In this document: positions 55,629 through 63,956 of the stretch, piece after piece | Layout: the number at the start of each line of letters is the position of its first letter | Position numbering within the stretch: position 1 is the first letter of the stretch | Assembly (NCBI GenBank): GCA_012839295.1 | Contig: DUNO01000015.1 | Span: 61,394 to 125,393, forward strand | From: Clostridiales bacterium | GTDB taxonomy: Bacteria; Bacillota; Clostridia; Lachnospirales; Lachnospiraceae | Direction: 5' to 3' | Length of the DNA stretch: 64,000 nucleotides | The notes under the pieces: generated by a model | What the model was told of the DNA's origin: nothing | What the model saw: only the letters and a program-made list of their open reading frames with translations | The model's database searches: none | Translations under genes and position numbers: made by a program

Positions 55629-56520
55629 AGACACCTCCACAAATTAACGTATACACTCCCTGCTTATCCGGCACATCGGATACTGTCGCATCAGAATCCA
55701 GGTTCAAGGCAGGGCGTATTCCACATGCTGCTTTCACCGGCATTTCCCTAAAGCTTGCCCCATTATTATCTCCTACCTTATGATCCGAATTATAATACAT
55801 TGACATTGTGTAGGAACCGGCTGCAGGGGTACGAAGCCAATAATAAAAGCTGCAATCGTCATAATTGTAGTCGTCAGGCCTTCCTATGGCAGCAGGAATC
55901 GGTGCGGCTACTCTCATCCTTCCATCATGAAACAAAGGAAAGCGAAAGCCTTCTGTTCCATTCTTGTTTTTTTCAAATCCCATTTCCGGCGCACTTAATA
56001 AAAATACTTTTGCTTTTAGCTTATACGGCTCCGGAGGGCCAAAATGGATCACTCCCGGGGTCGGCTCCTTATAGCAGTGCACTTCTGATTCAAGAATTCT
56101 ATCCCTGAATCCCTGGGAAAACCACGTTAAAAATCCCGGATCCTTCTGATAGGAATGATCTCCTGTAAACTTTGCTTCCTCTGAATAAAAAGGAGACTCA
56201 TAAAAATCCACTCTTCCGTGATCAATATTGTCTGATGAAGGTGGGGCATCATATTCATGTATTGGCATATACCAATCCGCCTTATCCGAATTTAACCATT
56301 GATGAATATTACTATGGGGATAGAAATTGTTTCCGAATTCCTTTATGGAATCCTTCGGATTATCCGGTTCCGCCCCATCAATAGAGGCCAATTTAATAGC
56401 ACAATCTGTTATCAGTGTTGTACCTTTGTAGCCAGTATGATTATGGTCGGCAATCAGAAAAACCAGGGATGTTCTTTCTTCCCTTACTTTTGTACCAATC
56501 GGTAAATCTTTTAGAATCAT
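55618..56520 (-). CDS. DUF6273-domain protein
   Basis: 300 residues, no signal peptide. The DUF6273 core is seen at about 215-295: FYYWLRTPAAGSYTMSMYYNSDHKVGDN, then AACGIRPALNLDSDATVSD and a final Gly-rich strand. The N-terminal half (KDLPIGTKVREERTSLVFLIADHNHTG, NIHQWLNSD) is the usual beginning of stand-alone members. The domain has a C-type-lectin/formylglycine-enzyme-like look but no established function. It is followed by the cysteine-rich gene. A second DUF6273 tail lies just upstream, fused to a permease fragment, so a tandem DUF6273 pair probably existed. Confidence 0.75.
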   Translation of the reverse strand: MILKDLPIGTKVREERTSLVFLIADHNHTGYKGTTLITDCAIKLASIDGAEPDNPKDSIKEFGNNFYPHSNIHQWLNSDKADWYMPIHEYDAPPSSDNIDHGRVDFYESPFYSEEAKFTGDHSYQKDPGFLTWFSQGFRDRILESEVHCYKEPTPGVIHFGPPEPYKLKAKVFLLSAPEMGFEKNKNGTEGFRFPLFHDGRMRVAAPIPAAIGRPDDYNYDDCSFYYWLRTPAAGSYTMSMYYNSDHKVGDNNGASFREMPVKAACGIRPALNLDSDATVSDVPDKQGVYTLICGGVYGK

Positions 56521-56599
56521 CTTTCCTGCTCCTTACTGAAATAATTTAAAGCTCTGAAAATGTCTTTTTTAAGCATTTTCCATTCCTGTATTTATATTT

Positions 56600-57157
56600 T
56601 TAAATAAGATAAAGCCCACCGACATTTTTTGATTTTTCCACCATGCTTCCAGAATCTATGTTGACTACAGGCCTTATGCCAATCCAGGCACAACTGCAGA
56701 ATTTAACACTGCTGGGATTAACCGTATGGGCATAATAGCTGAACCCTTGCTCGTGCAGCTTTGGCGTCCGCAGCCAATATGCTGCCAGCACGCCGAGTAT
56801 CCCACCCACCAAAAGGCCTACGATAACACACATGATTCCGATGGGCAGTGAATATCTCGCACCGTAGATACATCTGCTGAATATGTCACGGCCAGTACCG
56901 TCCGTGCCGAATATATGCCGGGAGCTCGGTGGCTGAAGAATTGCCGTATAATCCTGCACTTGGTAACCATAGGGGGCGATGAGGGGCGCAAATAATCCTA
57001 CCAGCAGTAGAATTGCGATGATCCCTAAGCCGGCAACCGCCGCTTTATCCCTTATAAGCCTTTTCCAAGCCTCTTTTCCCGGTGAGGAAACACCTGCTGT
57101 GTTATACTTTTTCTTTTTATAAAGCCGTTCCATCGCCGGCGTTGTTAGCTTAGCCAC
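56600..57157 (-). pseudogene. Chimera: truncated DppC-type permease joined to a DUF6273 tail
   Basis: 185 codons. Residues 1-128 are a peptide/nickel permease N-terminus (one membrane helix, IFGTDGTGRDIFSRCIYGARYSL, then GGILGVLAAY). From residue 129 the sequence becomes YWLRTP...WIGIRPVVNIDS, the end of a DUF6273 domain. The join (about 56774-56781) falls where both families can read Ala-Tyr-Tyr/Trp, suggesting deletion between two genes. The rest of the permease and the transporter ATPase genes are missing. The GTG start overlaps the dppB-type gene by 8 bp with AAGGAGG upstream. A working product is unlikely as a permease. Confidence 0.8.
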
Positions 57158-58142
57158 TTATCATGACCTCCTTCTTGACCCTTTTCCTCTTTTTTGCAGT
57201 GATAAATGTCGTCTTAAGGCGCGGATCAACCACGGTGTAGCATATATCAACCGCGATATTGATAATCGCATAGATGAATGCGAGCATGACAATGCCCCCC
57301 TGAACCGCTGGAAAATTGCGTTGCGAAACGGCATCCGTGACGTATTTTCCTATTCCTGGAACAGCAAACACTGTTTCTACAATCAGTGATCCACCAAGGA
57401 GCATTCCCAGCCCGTTTCCTATACCCGCAACTACTGGGACTAGGGTGTTACGAAAAGCGTGGTTCACAATAACGATGGATTCCTTCTGCCCCTTTGCCCT
57501 GGCAGTCCTGACATAATCCTGCCGGATCATTTCAAGCATGTTCGTCCTCATTCCCCTCACGGTAGCTGAAATTGCTGTTAAGCTTACTGCGATGATTGGC
57601 ATTATGAAGCTCACCCAGCTACCGTTATACATGGCTGGAAGCCAGCCTAGCCGGACCGAGAATAACATAATCATCATAAGCGCGAGCCAGAAGCTCGGCA
57701 AACTGGCACCCACAATCGTGAACAACACGATCAGGTTATCCACCCAGGAATACTGCTTGACTGCAGCTAGAATCCCGAGGGGAGTAGCAATAAGCAGGCT
57801 GATACCAAGTCCAATCACGCCAATTGCCACGGTTTTGGGGAAACGCTGCAACAATTCTGTCATAACCGGCTGCTTGGATTTATATGATGTTCCGAGATCA
57901 CCCCGGCTTATAATCCCCCAGACATAGTCGCCGAACTGCTTGATGACCGGGTCATTCAAGCCCAGCTCTTCCCGCAAGGCCTCGCGCTGTTCCTCCGTAG
58001 CGGATGTGGGAAGCAGCTCCTCTACCGGGTCTCCGGGCATCACGAGTTTCATCAGAAACACCAGTACAAGAACACCGAACATGACCGGAATCAGATAAAG
58101 AAGTCTTTTAAACACATATCTTAGCAATCCAAATACCTCCAT
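57150..58142 (-). CDS. DppB/OppB-type peptide ABC transporter permease (orphaned)
   Basis: 330 residues, six membrane segments. Family features: LLYLIPVMFGVLVLVFLMKLVMPGDPVEE, the TxYK-like GDLGTSYKSKQPV, and the EAA loop (YVRTARAKGQKESIVIVNHAFRNTLVPVV). It appears intact, but no binding protein or ATPase gene remains and its partner permease is truncated, so transport is probably lost. The ATG at 58142 itself contains GGAGG, which would better serve TTG 58127 (start LLRYVFKRLL). It overlaps the downstream chimera. Confidence 0.85.
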   Translation of the reverse strand: MEVFGLLRYVFKRLLYLIPVMFGVLVLVFLMKLVMPGDPVEELLPTSATEEQREALREELGLNDPVIKQFGDYVWGIISRGDLGTSYKSKQPVMTELLQRFPKTVAIGVIGLGISLLIATPLGILAAVKQYSWVDNLIVLFTIVGASLPSFWLALMMIMLFSVRLGWLPAMYNGSWVSFIMPIIAVSLTAISATVRGMRTNMLEMIRQDYVRTARAKGQKESIVIVNHAFRNTLVPVVAGIGNGLGMLLGGSLIVETVFAVPGIGKYVTDAVSQRNFPAVQGGIVMLAFIYAIINIAVDICYTVVDPRLKTTFITAKKRKRVKKEVMISG

Positions 58143-58160
58143 TCATTAATTTCTTTCGTC

Positions 58161-58307
58161 TCATTGATTTACGTAAAAACATTTTGTTTTTAACTCATCC
58201 AGCATTAATCCCAGCTCCTCCCGTAGATTATCCTTTTTAAGCACTTTGAGTCCCCCTTCTTTTATGCTTTCTGAAAATTCTATAGCCCGAATATACTTAA
58301 TCAACAT
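58161..58307 (-). CDS. Small open frame of unknown function
   Basis: 48 codons beginning MLIKYIRAIEFSESIKEGG, charged and helical. The ATG overlaps the stop of a preceding 32-codon frame. No ribosome site is clear and I recognise no family; it may be a gene remnant. Confidence 0.25.
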   Translation of the reverse strand: MLIKYIRAIEFSESIKEGGLKVLKKDNLREELGLMLDELKTKCFYVNQ

Positions 58308-58395
58308 TTTGACTAATAAAATCTTCAAAAGCTCCTTCTTTTCCTTTTTCCATTTGTGCTAGTTGTATGATATCATTGATTTTTTTTGATGTCAT
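58297..58395 (-). CDS. Small open frame of unknown function beside repeat copy 2
   Basis: 32 codons beginning MTSKKINDIIQLAQMEKG, ending QNVD. It starts at the very edge of the repeat element, ahead of the 48-codon frame, possibly as one broken gene. Unrecognised. Confidence 0.2.
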   Translation of the reverse strand: MTSKKINDIIQLAQMEKGKEGAFEDFISQNVD

Positions 58396-58630
58396 TTGAC
58401 CATTTTTGCTAATGGTAATCCATTTTTGCTTAAACATATAAAGATTTACAAAAACAAAAAATGCATTTACCGAAGTCCCTAGAAATGTAAGTATAAAACA
58501 AACATTAAAAGAGATTTTCGAATAAATGCATTCTCATTATCTTAATGATCTTCATAATCCTTAAGAAGATATTTTTATTAAAAAACCGTCCACATAGCTT
58601 ATTAGGTAAGGGTATTCATAGAAACACCCA
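58391..58630. repeat. Double-hairpin repeat element, copy 2
   Basis: Same element as 54014-54255, with the first hairpin near 58460-58530 and the second near 58540-58580. It begins GTCATTTGAC like copy 1 and runs into the last ten codons of the AraC gene. One stem pair changes from A-T (copy 1) to G-C (copy 2), which keeps the hairpin. With the small frames this accounts for 58143-58601. Confidence 0.8.
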
Positions 58631-59858
58631 TGGAAAGTACGCGATAGCCTGATGGCGAAATGCCCTCCAGCTTTTTAAATAAACGGCTCAATACCTGGGC
58701 ACTGGAGTATCCCACGTGGATAGCAATATCCTCCACTGTTTCGTCCGTCTTCGCTAACAACAATTTTGCTTCATTTAACCGCAGGGTCTGGATATAGGAA
58801 GACAGGTTGACTCCCATTTGCTCCCGGAAACTCCGGGACAGGTGGGACTGGCTGATATGAAAAGCTTCGCAGATGGTCGCAGCCCCAAATAAGGGATCCC
58901 TGAAATTTTGGTCTATATATTCATGTATCCGTTTCATTTTTGGGTCATAATCCGTAAATTCACTTTTCTTCTGGATATAATTTTCCAGAATCAGAAAAAG
59001 CTCATGAAAATGATGTTCCAGCTCCGTCCGTGTACGACAGGTCTGCACCCGTTCCTGGATCAGGGCAAAACGCCTATCCTTATCTGCTACTCCTGAAATA
59101 TCCGTAAGAGTCAATGCCATGGAGAGGTTGACTAAATAAAACATGTTCCCCCGCCATCCGGCAAACAGCTCCAGATCATCCAGCAAATTTGAGGTAATGA
59201 AACGATGGATGACCATTTCCGCATGGGCAAAGTTATGATTAAGAATCGCCGTGATCATGGGTCTTTCAAAATTCGGAAGCTTATAGTCAGGGTTCCTGGC
59301 CAGCACATCCTCTTTTAAGCGAAAGTACTCCTTCTCATGGATAATCCGCGACTTTCCCTCTACAAATCTGGCATAGTCGGCAAAATTTAATGCAACCGTA
59401 CAGGCATTTCTAACACAATCCCCAGGAGCAAACAGTGGACTGATCGAAGCGCACAGGGGCAACCCTATTCTCTCCTCCAGTGCCCCTACCATTTCTTCAC
59501 ATGCCTGTTCAAGTTTTTTTTCATTTTCTTCTGTATGCGCAAAGTCAGGTGAAACTAACAACAGGGCAAGGCAGCTGACCAGAGCCACTTGATAACAGTG
59601 GGTCTGCACCGGAAGGCTGAGCTTTGTTTGCTCTAAGATTCCGCCTCCTAATTGATCAGAAAGTAATCGGACCGCAGAGCTGTCAAGCATAGAACTGCCA
59701 CCTCCGTAAATGCAAATCCAGACAAAGGATTCTTCCATGCTGCCGGTTTGAAGCCACTTGTTTCCGTTTTCATCCAGTAACAACGGTTCCGGCTCAAAAA
59801 GTGAAATTGCGCCAAAGCAAGGATTGGTTATATGCTGATATGGATTAATTCCGGCCAT
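58602..59858 (-). CDS. AraC-family transcriptional regulator
   Basis: 418 residues. N-terminal ~300 residues are unlike any domain I can name, with a mostly helical second half. The C-terminal helix-turn-helix pair lies at about 315-412 (ATICEAFHISQSHLSRSFREQMGVNLSSYIQTLRL and VEDIAIHVGYSSAQVLSRLFKKLEGISPSGYR). The start is ATG 59858 with GGAGG. A well-formed promoter shared in sequence with the isomerase at 55143 lies upstream, and its 3' end extends into repeat copy 2. Probable activator of local glycoside genes; target unknown. Confidence 0.85.
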   Translation of the reverse strand: MAGINPYQHITNPCFGAISLFEPEPLLLDENGNKWLQTGSMEESFVWICIYGGGSSMLDSSAVRLLSDQLGGGILEQTKLSLPVQTHCYQVALVSCLALLLVSPDFAHTEENEKKLEQACEEMVGALEERIGLPLCASISPLFAPGDCVRNACTVALNFADYARFVEGKSRIIHEKEYFRLKEDVLARNPDYKLPNFERPMITAILNHNFAHAEMVIHRFITSNLLDDLELFAGWRGNMFYLVNLSMALTLTDISGVADKDRRFALIQERVQTCRTRTELEHHFHELFLILENYIQKKSEFTDYDPKMKRIHEYIDQNFRDPLFGAATICEAFHISQSHLSRSFREQMGVNLSSYIQTLRLNEAKLLLAKTDETVEDIAIHVGYSSAQVLSRLFKKLEGISPSGYRVLSMGVSMNTLT

Positions 59859-59878
59859 TTTCCTACACCTCCGAGCCC

Positions 59879-59908
59879 ATTATCCCATATCCCTGTCAAA
59901 GCTGTCAA
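59879..59908 (-). promoter_or_regulatory. Promoter of the AraC gene
   Basis: Minus-strand TTGACA (59903-59908), 18 bp, GATAAT (59879-59884). A second TTGACA sits in the spacer. The flank GCGCCTCTTTCCAGC matches the 55195-55224 promoter region. Confidence 0.65.
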
Positions 59909-60006
59909 GCTGGAAAGAGGCGCTTTTGATCCCTCCTGATCTGCCAGATACTGTTTTTACCGTTCCAGATATCTCCGTGACCATGGCTGTGGAGTATGGG
60001 ATAATT

Positions 60007-60940
60007 TTAATAGTGTAAATTAACCTCCCCGCACATTCCCGTTCCCTCTGATACCTCATGGTTCAGGACAACGAAGGGTTCCGGATAATTATTCTGGTCC
60101 TTATCCAGGGTTGTCGTAACGATTGCTTTCATGTTATTCCTGCCCTTAACCAGATACTTCCCAACCTAAGGACATAGGGTATTACCAGGGTAAAAAACTG
60201 CTGCCCGTTCAGGAAGAAGCTGTCTTTATCCACAGACCCGCCATATTCCGCCGGGTTTATCAACATATCCGCTGATACGATGTCGAATTCCACCTGGTTT
60301 TGCAGCAATTCCTTCGCCGGCTTTTGGATCAGCATACAGTTACCTCCCCATTCTGCATCAGCATGGTAGAGAACCGCCACCTCTGCCAGATGGGCTCCTC
60401 CGCTTAGGAGCTCACACATCCGGTTTGCATATTTCATCAGGTTAGCAAAGTGGCTAAATTGCGGATTATTCCCTCCCGCATAGAAGTGGGGCGGGCAGTC
60501 TGCATCAGGATATTCTGCCATGGAAAAAGCGTGGGGTACCAGCTTGTTAATTCCCCTTCCCAGCATGTGGTCAAGGATATATTTCATGTCACGGACCCCT
60601 GTCTTCCAGCCGGCGGCACCAAAAAGCTCACACATGGTACGTCCGTTTTTACCTGGATCCAGATGTCCGCTGGAAGCACCCAGCTTGCCCAGGGCATAAT
60701 GCAGAAATTCCCCGTCCCGCTCAAAAACTCCGGTCCGCAGATATCCTGCACCGCCGATGGTTACCTGGTCTCCAGTCACGTCGATGCCCGCCATATGCTG
60801 GCCTTTCATTGCCCTGAAATAATGGGCTGTCCCATTTCCCAGCCTCTCCTGTGATTCCCCCTTCATCCATAGAAAGGGAAGAATATGGTTGCCTGTCTGG
60901 CTATTTTTGATCTTGTAAAATTCAGAATTTCATTTTCCAT
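60007..60940 (-). pseudogene. Remnant of a glycoside hydrolase-like gene
   Basis: A frame at 60866-60129 (245 codons) reads like the N-terminal part of a large glycosyl hydrolase: MKGESQERLGNG, GIDVTGDQVTIGGAGYLRTGVFERDGEFLHYALGKL, NPQFSHFANLMKYANRMCELLSGG. Upstream, HILPFLW continues in frame, but a shift separates it from the likely start ATG 60940 (GGAGAGG upstream). At the other end the frame is lost near 60165, and a second phase reads LVKGRNNMKAIVTTTLDKDQ...CGEVNLHY to a stop at 60007, the expected C-terminus. The large part between appears deleted. Non-functional. Confidence 0.7.
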
Positions 60941-60993
60941 ACCTCTCCATACCTGATGTGTATTTCATGTGATGGGGCAGGTTTCCCTTAGCA

Positions 60994-61821
60994 TCACATG
61001 TTTTTCTTATAATAGTTAAGATCTGCCTGGAGGCACTGGATTCTTTCGCCTTCGTAGCTGTGCTCCCGCTCTACGATATATCCGCGGCAGCCGTATCCGT
61101 CAGCGATTGTCCTAAGCTCCTTCCAGTCCACCAGCCCTTTTCCGGCAGCACAGTTCATCTCCACATTCCTGCGGTGCCTTTCCTTCTCTTCTTCACTGAG
61201 AGCCGGGAAGCCGTTTTCATCGTATTTCATGTCTTTCGGGTCAATGGAGGGCTGCACCCCGATCACAGTGTCGCTTTCCTTTACATGGATAAGCTTCACC
61301 CGGTCCTTATATTGGTGCAGGAAGATAATCGGGTCATGCCCTGCAGCAGCACACCAGCCTGCGTCCAGCTCCATAAACACATGGTCTGGATTCGTCTTCT
61401 CCAGAATCACGTCGATGATCCTCTGGTCCCCAAAGGCACGGAATTCCTGGGTATGGTTATGGTAACCAAGCAGGATGCCATTCTCATGGCACTGCTTTCC
61501 CATTTCATTCAGCTGCTTCGCAAAGGCCTCTGCCGCCTCCAGATCCGGTAAATGCTCCATCGCTATGACTATATGCTTTAGCCCAAGTGCCTTTGCATAT
61601 GGGATCATGTCAATTACGTTGTTGCTCGAAGTATGCATTGAGATGGCTTCCAGCTGGTTATCCGCCAGGAGCTGTTTCATCCGGTCTGCTTCCACCGCAA
61701 AATTTGGCCCGAACAGCTCCACTCCATCGTAACCCATTTCATGTGCTGCCGCTAAATGTCCCTCCGTTAATGCGGGATCAAACTCTCCAAAGGAATACAT
61801 CTGTAGGTATAACTTTTCCAT
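60994..61821 (-). CDS. Sugar phosphate isomerase/epimerase (TIM barrel)
   Basis: 275 residues. Candidate ligands in LGYHNHTQEF, FMELDAGW, LIHVKESD and IVEREHS; N-terminal LYLQMYSFGEFDPALTEGHL. Single-chain epimerase type. The start is ATG 61821 with GGCAGGG. The gene is preceded by a 270-nt leader made almost entirely of two tandem copies of a structured element (61849-62086), so it is probably controlled after transcription start. The broken glycoside hydrolase lies downstream, the DUF4038 enzyme upstream. Confidence 0.82.
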   Translation of the reverse strand: MEKLYLQMYSFGEFDPALTEGHLAAAHEMGYDGVELFGPNFAVEADRMKQLLADNQLEAISMHTSSNNVIDMIPYAKALGLKHIVIAMEHLPDLEAAEAFAKQLNEMGKQCHENGILLGYHNHTQEFRAFGDQRIIDVILEKTNPDHVFMELDAGWCAAAGHDPIIFLHQYKDRVKLIHVKESDTVIGVQPSIDPKDMKYDENGFPALSEEEKERHRRNVEMNCAAGKGLVDWKELRTIADGYGCRGYIVEREHSYEGERIQCLQADLNYYKKNM

Positions 61822-61848
61822 AAATAGCCCTGCCTTTCATCCGTTTAT

Positions 61849-62086
61849 AATATTAAGTTATGAGAAGCTGCTTTTTAACTTCTCATAAAAGGCGCTGTTC
61901 CTGCGCCGTGCAAAGTGTACCCTAAGGGGCGCACCGATTATCAGAGCATGTACTTGGTTCCGATAATATTAAGTTATCAGAAGCTGTCCTTTCACTTCTG
62001 ATAAGGGCGCTACCTCTGCACCGTGCACCGTGCAAGATATACCCTAAGGGCACACCAGTTACAGGAAGATATTTTTGCTCCCTATA
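61849..62086 (-). ncRNA. Tandem candidate structured leader RNA (two ~118-nt copies)
   Basis: Copy B (61965-62084) and copy A (61849-61964) align along their whole length. Each RNA has, in order: a GCCC(C)TTAGGG hairpin, a GGYGC...GCGCC stem, and a 10-bp stem. In copy A the last stem is TTATGAGAAG with CTTCTCATAA; in copy B it is TTATCAGAAG with CTTCTGATAA, a compensatory pair change. The promoter at 62094-62121 would start the transcript right at copy B. Not a riboswitch I can name. Confidence 0.6.
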
Positions 62087-62093
62087 ATATATA

Positions 62094-62121
62094 ATTGTAT
62101 CCGTTAGACGTCATAAGTCAA
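62094..62121 (-). promoter_or_regulatory. Promoter of the structured leader and sugar isomerase gene
   Basis: Minus-strand TTGACT (62116-62121), 16 bp, TACAAT (62094-62099). Predicted start about 62086. The stretch 62122-62265 shows repeated TATATAT-like sequence but no gene. Confidence 0.65.
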
Positions 62122-62265
62122 CAAAAATGCAAGATCACTGAATATATACACTATATATCTCTCTACTCCAACCTCGATATATATACTTCAGCCTCAGCAT
62201 ATATCCACTTCACCCGGCGGCATCCGCTTATCAGCCCAAGCCACAATATCCTTCCTAACAGGTAA

Positions 62266-63735
62266 TTACCATTCAAATACCTTTTTCAGCTCTTCCTGAT
62301 CCCCAAAGGAATGATAGGACTGCGCCCTGCCAGGTATCCCCTGCTCCTTGCCTTCCGCGTCAATCACCAGCACCCAGTCCTCCTTGCTGCCCAGGGTCGG
62401 CGCTTCTACTTCCAACACTCCGCCGAAAACCAGAAGCTCTTCCGGCTGCTCTGTCTGCGTTGCTGCGTCCAGATAGCATTTTCCGTCACGCGGGTTAAAC
62501 CACCAAAGCTGAAGCTGTTTTCCTGCTAATCCGCTGACGTCAACAGCCGCTTTTCCCCCGCTCGGGAAATAGATACAGGCAAAGCTCCCCTCCCTGCTGA
62601 TACAGGCCTGGAGATGCTGGTCCATTTCCTCTTCTTTATCCCCTTCCTGGGACTTTAGGATTTCCTGGGCCGGCCTGCAGCTGCTCAAGTCCCTGGATTC
62701 CAGAAAATCCCGGAGAACCTTGATCTGGTACGCCCCCGGATGCTCCAGGGCCTCATACCAGGTGTACTTGCTTATCTCATTCCTTTCCCTTTCCGATATC
62801 GTGCACCAAACAGAGGCATGTCCGTAGGTGTGGCCAAAGGAGCCCGCAAATAAGCTCCAATAAGCTCTTTTCCGCACGATCCAGTCATCATGGAATTCCT
62901 TTATGACAGGCCAGGTGGTAGGCATCATCTCATAGGCCGGTTCCCCGTCCCATACGGGCATAGCCACAGGCCTATCGTACTCCTTCTTCACCAGCTCATA
63001 GTTCCTCGGCTTTGTCCCATGGCCGGACTGAAGCATAATAAAGCTGATCCAAGCCTCGTCCCCCGTCCAGTAAGACATGGTGGAGCACTCTCCTGTCTCC
63101 ATTTCATGGCAAGCATGATAGGTAATCATAAGCTTTCTCCACTCCTCAGGGGAAGAATCATAGCCCAGCTCCTTGCCGGTGATTCCCTTTGCCAGCCCCT
63201 CTGCCATCCTTCTCCAGACATCTTTATAATCCACGCCCAGATGGATGGGCTGACGGTCCCCGCCAAGGCACCAGATAATATTCCGCCGTCCCTTATAACG
63301 GCTGCCAATCCAGTACCCATATTCATAGGCATTCCCTTCCGTTACCGTCTTCTCATAGGTTCTGCCGGCCCAGTCATGTCCGACCACCAACTGTCCCCAG
63401 ACCGGAAGAAGCAGCACATAAAACCCATATTCCTCCGCCTTATCCAGAATCCAGTCCAGATACTCAAAATATGCTTCATTGGGCGTCAACAGATTATCAT
63501 CAATCAGGGCTTTCTTCCCTGCAGGATTTCGCATCTCCATATCCCGTTCCGGATCCAATGCCACAATTTGAAGCACCGTAAACCCCTGAGCCTTTCTCTT
63601 TTGCATATAATAATCCACATCATCCCACTTCATCCTCTGTGGCATAGTCCAGGCTGTATCGGCAATCCAAATAAAAGGCTTTCCATCCCCCCGCACAAAA
63701 TATCTGTTATTTTCTGAAATACGTAATCTTTCCAT
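62266..63735 (-). CDS. DUF4038 glycoside hydrolase (GH140-like)
   Basis: 489 residues, no signal peptide, so cytoplasmic. N-terminal RYFVRGDGKPFIWIADTAWTMPQRMKWDDVDYYMQKRKAQGFTV is the DUF4038 hallmark; the barrel continues with VLLLPVWG, NIIWCLGGDRQP and DGEPAYE (candidate acids Asp/Glu). The last ~90 residues (SFACIYFPSGGKAAVDVS...WFNPRDGKCY) match the small C-terminal domain usual in this family. Related enzymes include apiosidases and others acting on plant glycans. The start is ATG 63735 with GGAGA upstream. First gene on this side of the island; substrate unknown. Confidence 0.8.
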   Translation of the reverse strand: MERLRISENNRYFVRGDGKPFIWIADTAWTMPQRMKWDDVDYYMQKRKAQGFTVLQIVALDPERDMEMRNPAGKKALIDDNLLTPNEAYFEYLDWILDKAEEYGFYVLLLPVWGQLVVGHDWAGRTYEKTVTEGNAYEYGYWIGSRYKGRRNIIWCLGGDRQPIHLGVDYKDVWRRMAEGLAKGITGKELGYDSSPEEWRKLMITYHACHEMETGECSTMSYWTGDEAWISFIMLQSGHGTKPRNYELVKKEYDRPVAMPVWDGEPAYEMMPTTWPVIKEFHDDWIVRKRAYWSLFAGSFGHTYGHASVWCTISERERNEISKYTWYEALEHPGAYQIKVLRDFLESRDLSSCRPAQEILKSQEGDKEEEMDQHLQACISREGSFACIYFPSGGKAAVDVSGLAGKQLQLWWFNPRDGKCYLDAATQTEQPEELLVFGGVLEVEAPTLGSKEDWVLVIDAEGKEQGIPGRAQSYHSFGDQEELKKVFEW

Positions 63736-63925
63736 ACCGGTTCTCCATTCATCCCTTCTCCGCATGTATCTGCAATAGATAACCATGAAACTTCATATCC
63801 GCCAGCTATTTTCACCGCTTCCACTATCCCTAATTACCCACTATAATTCAAGCGTCAAAAGTCCTCATTATACTAACGCGGCGAATCTGAGTGCAGCTGT
63901 ATCCATCTGGGCGCAGACCGGGCCT

Positions 63926-63956
63926 CCCGTGATTGCCTGTACTTGGCAATCATGGG
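63926..63956. other. Hairpin near the window end
   Basis: CCCGTGATTGCC (63926-63937) and GGCAATCATGGG (63945-63956) pair with one G-T. There is no T run, so the role is unclear. The rest of 63736-64000 has only a possible TATAAT (minus, near 63870). Confidence 0.45.

Noticed and set aside
54014..58630. Transposon flanked by two repeat copies
   Set aside because: No transposase or integrase gene lies between them and the copies are in the same orientation without target duplications that I can see; segmental duplication or gene loss fits better.
61849..62086. Glycine-type or other named tandem riboswitch
   Set aside because: Tandem layout is similar, but the conserved core bases of the glycine aptamer, and of the other classes I compared from memory, are not seen. 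Left as unnamed.
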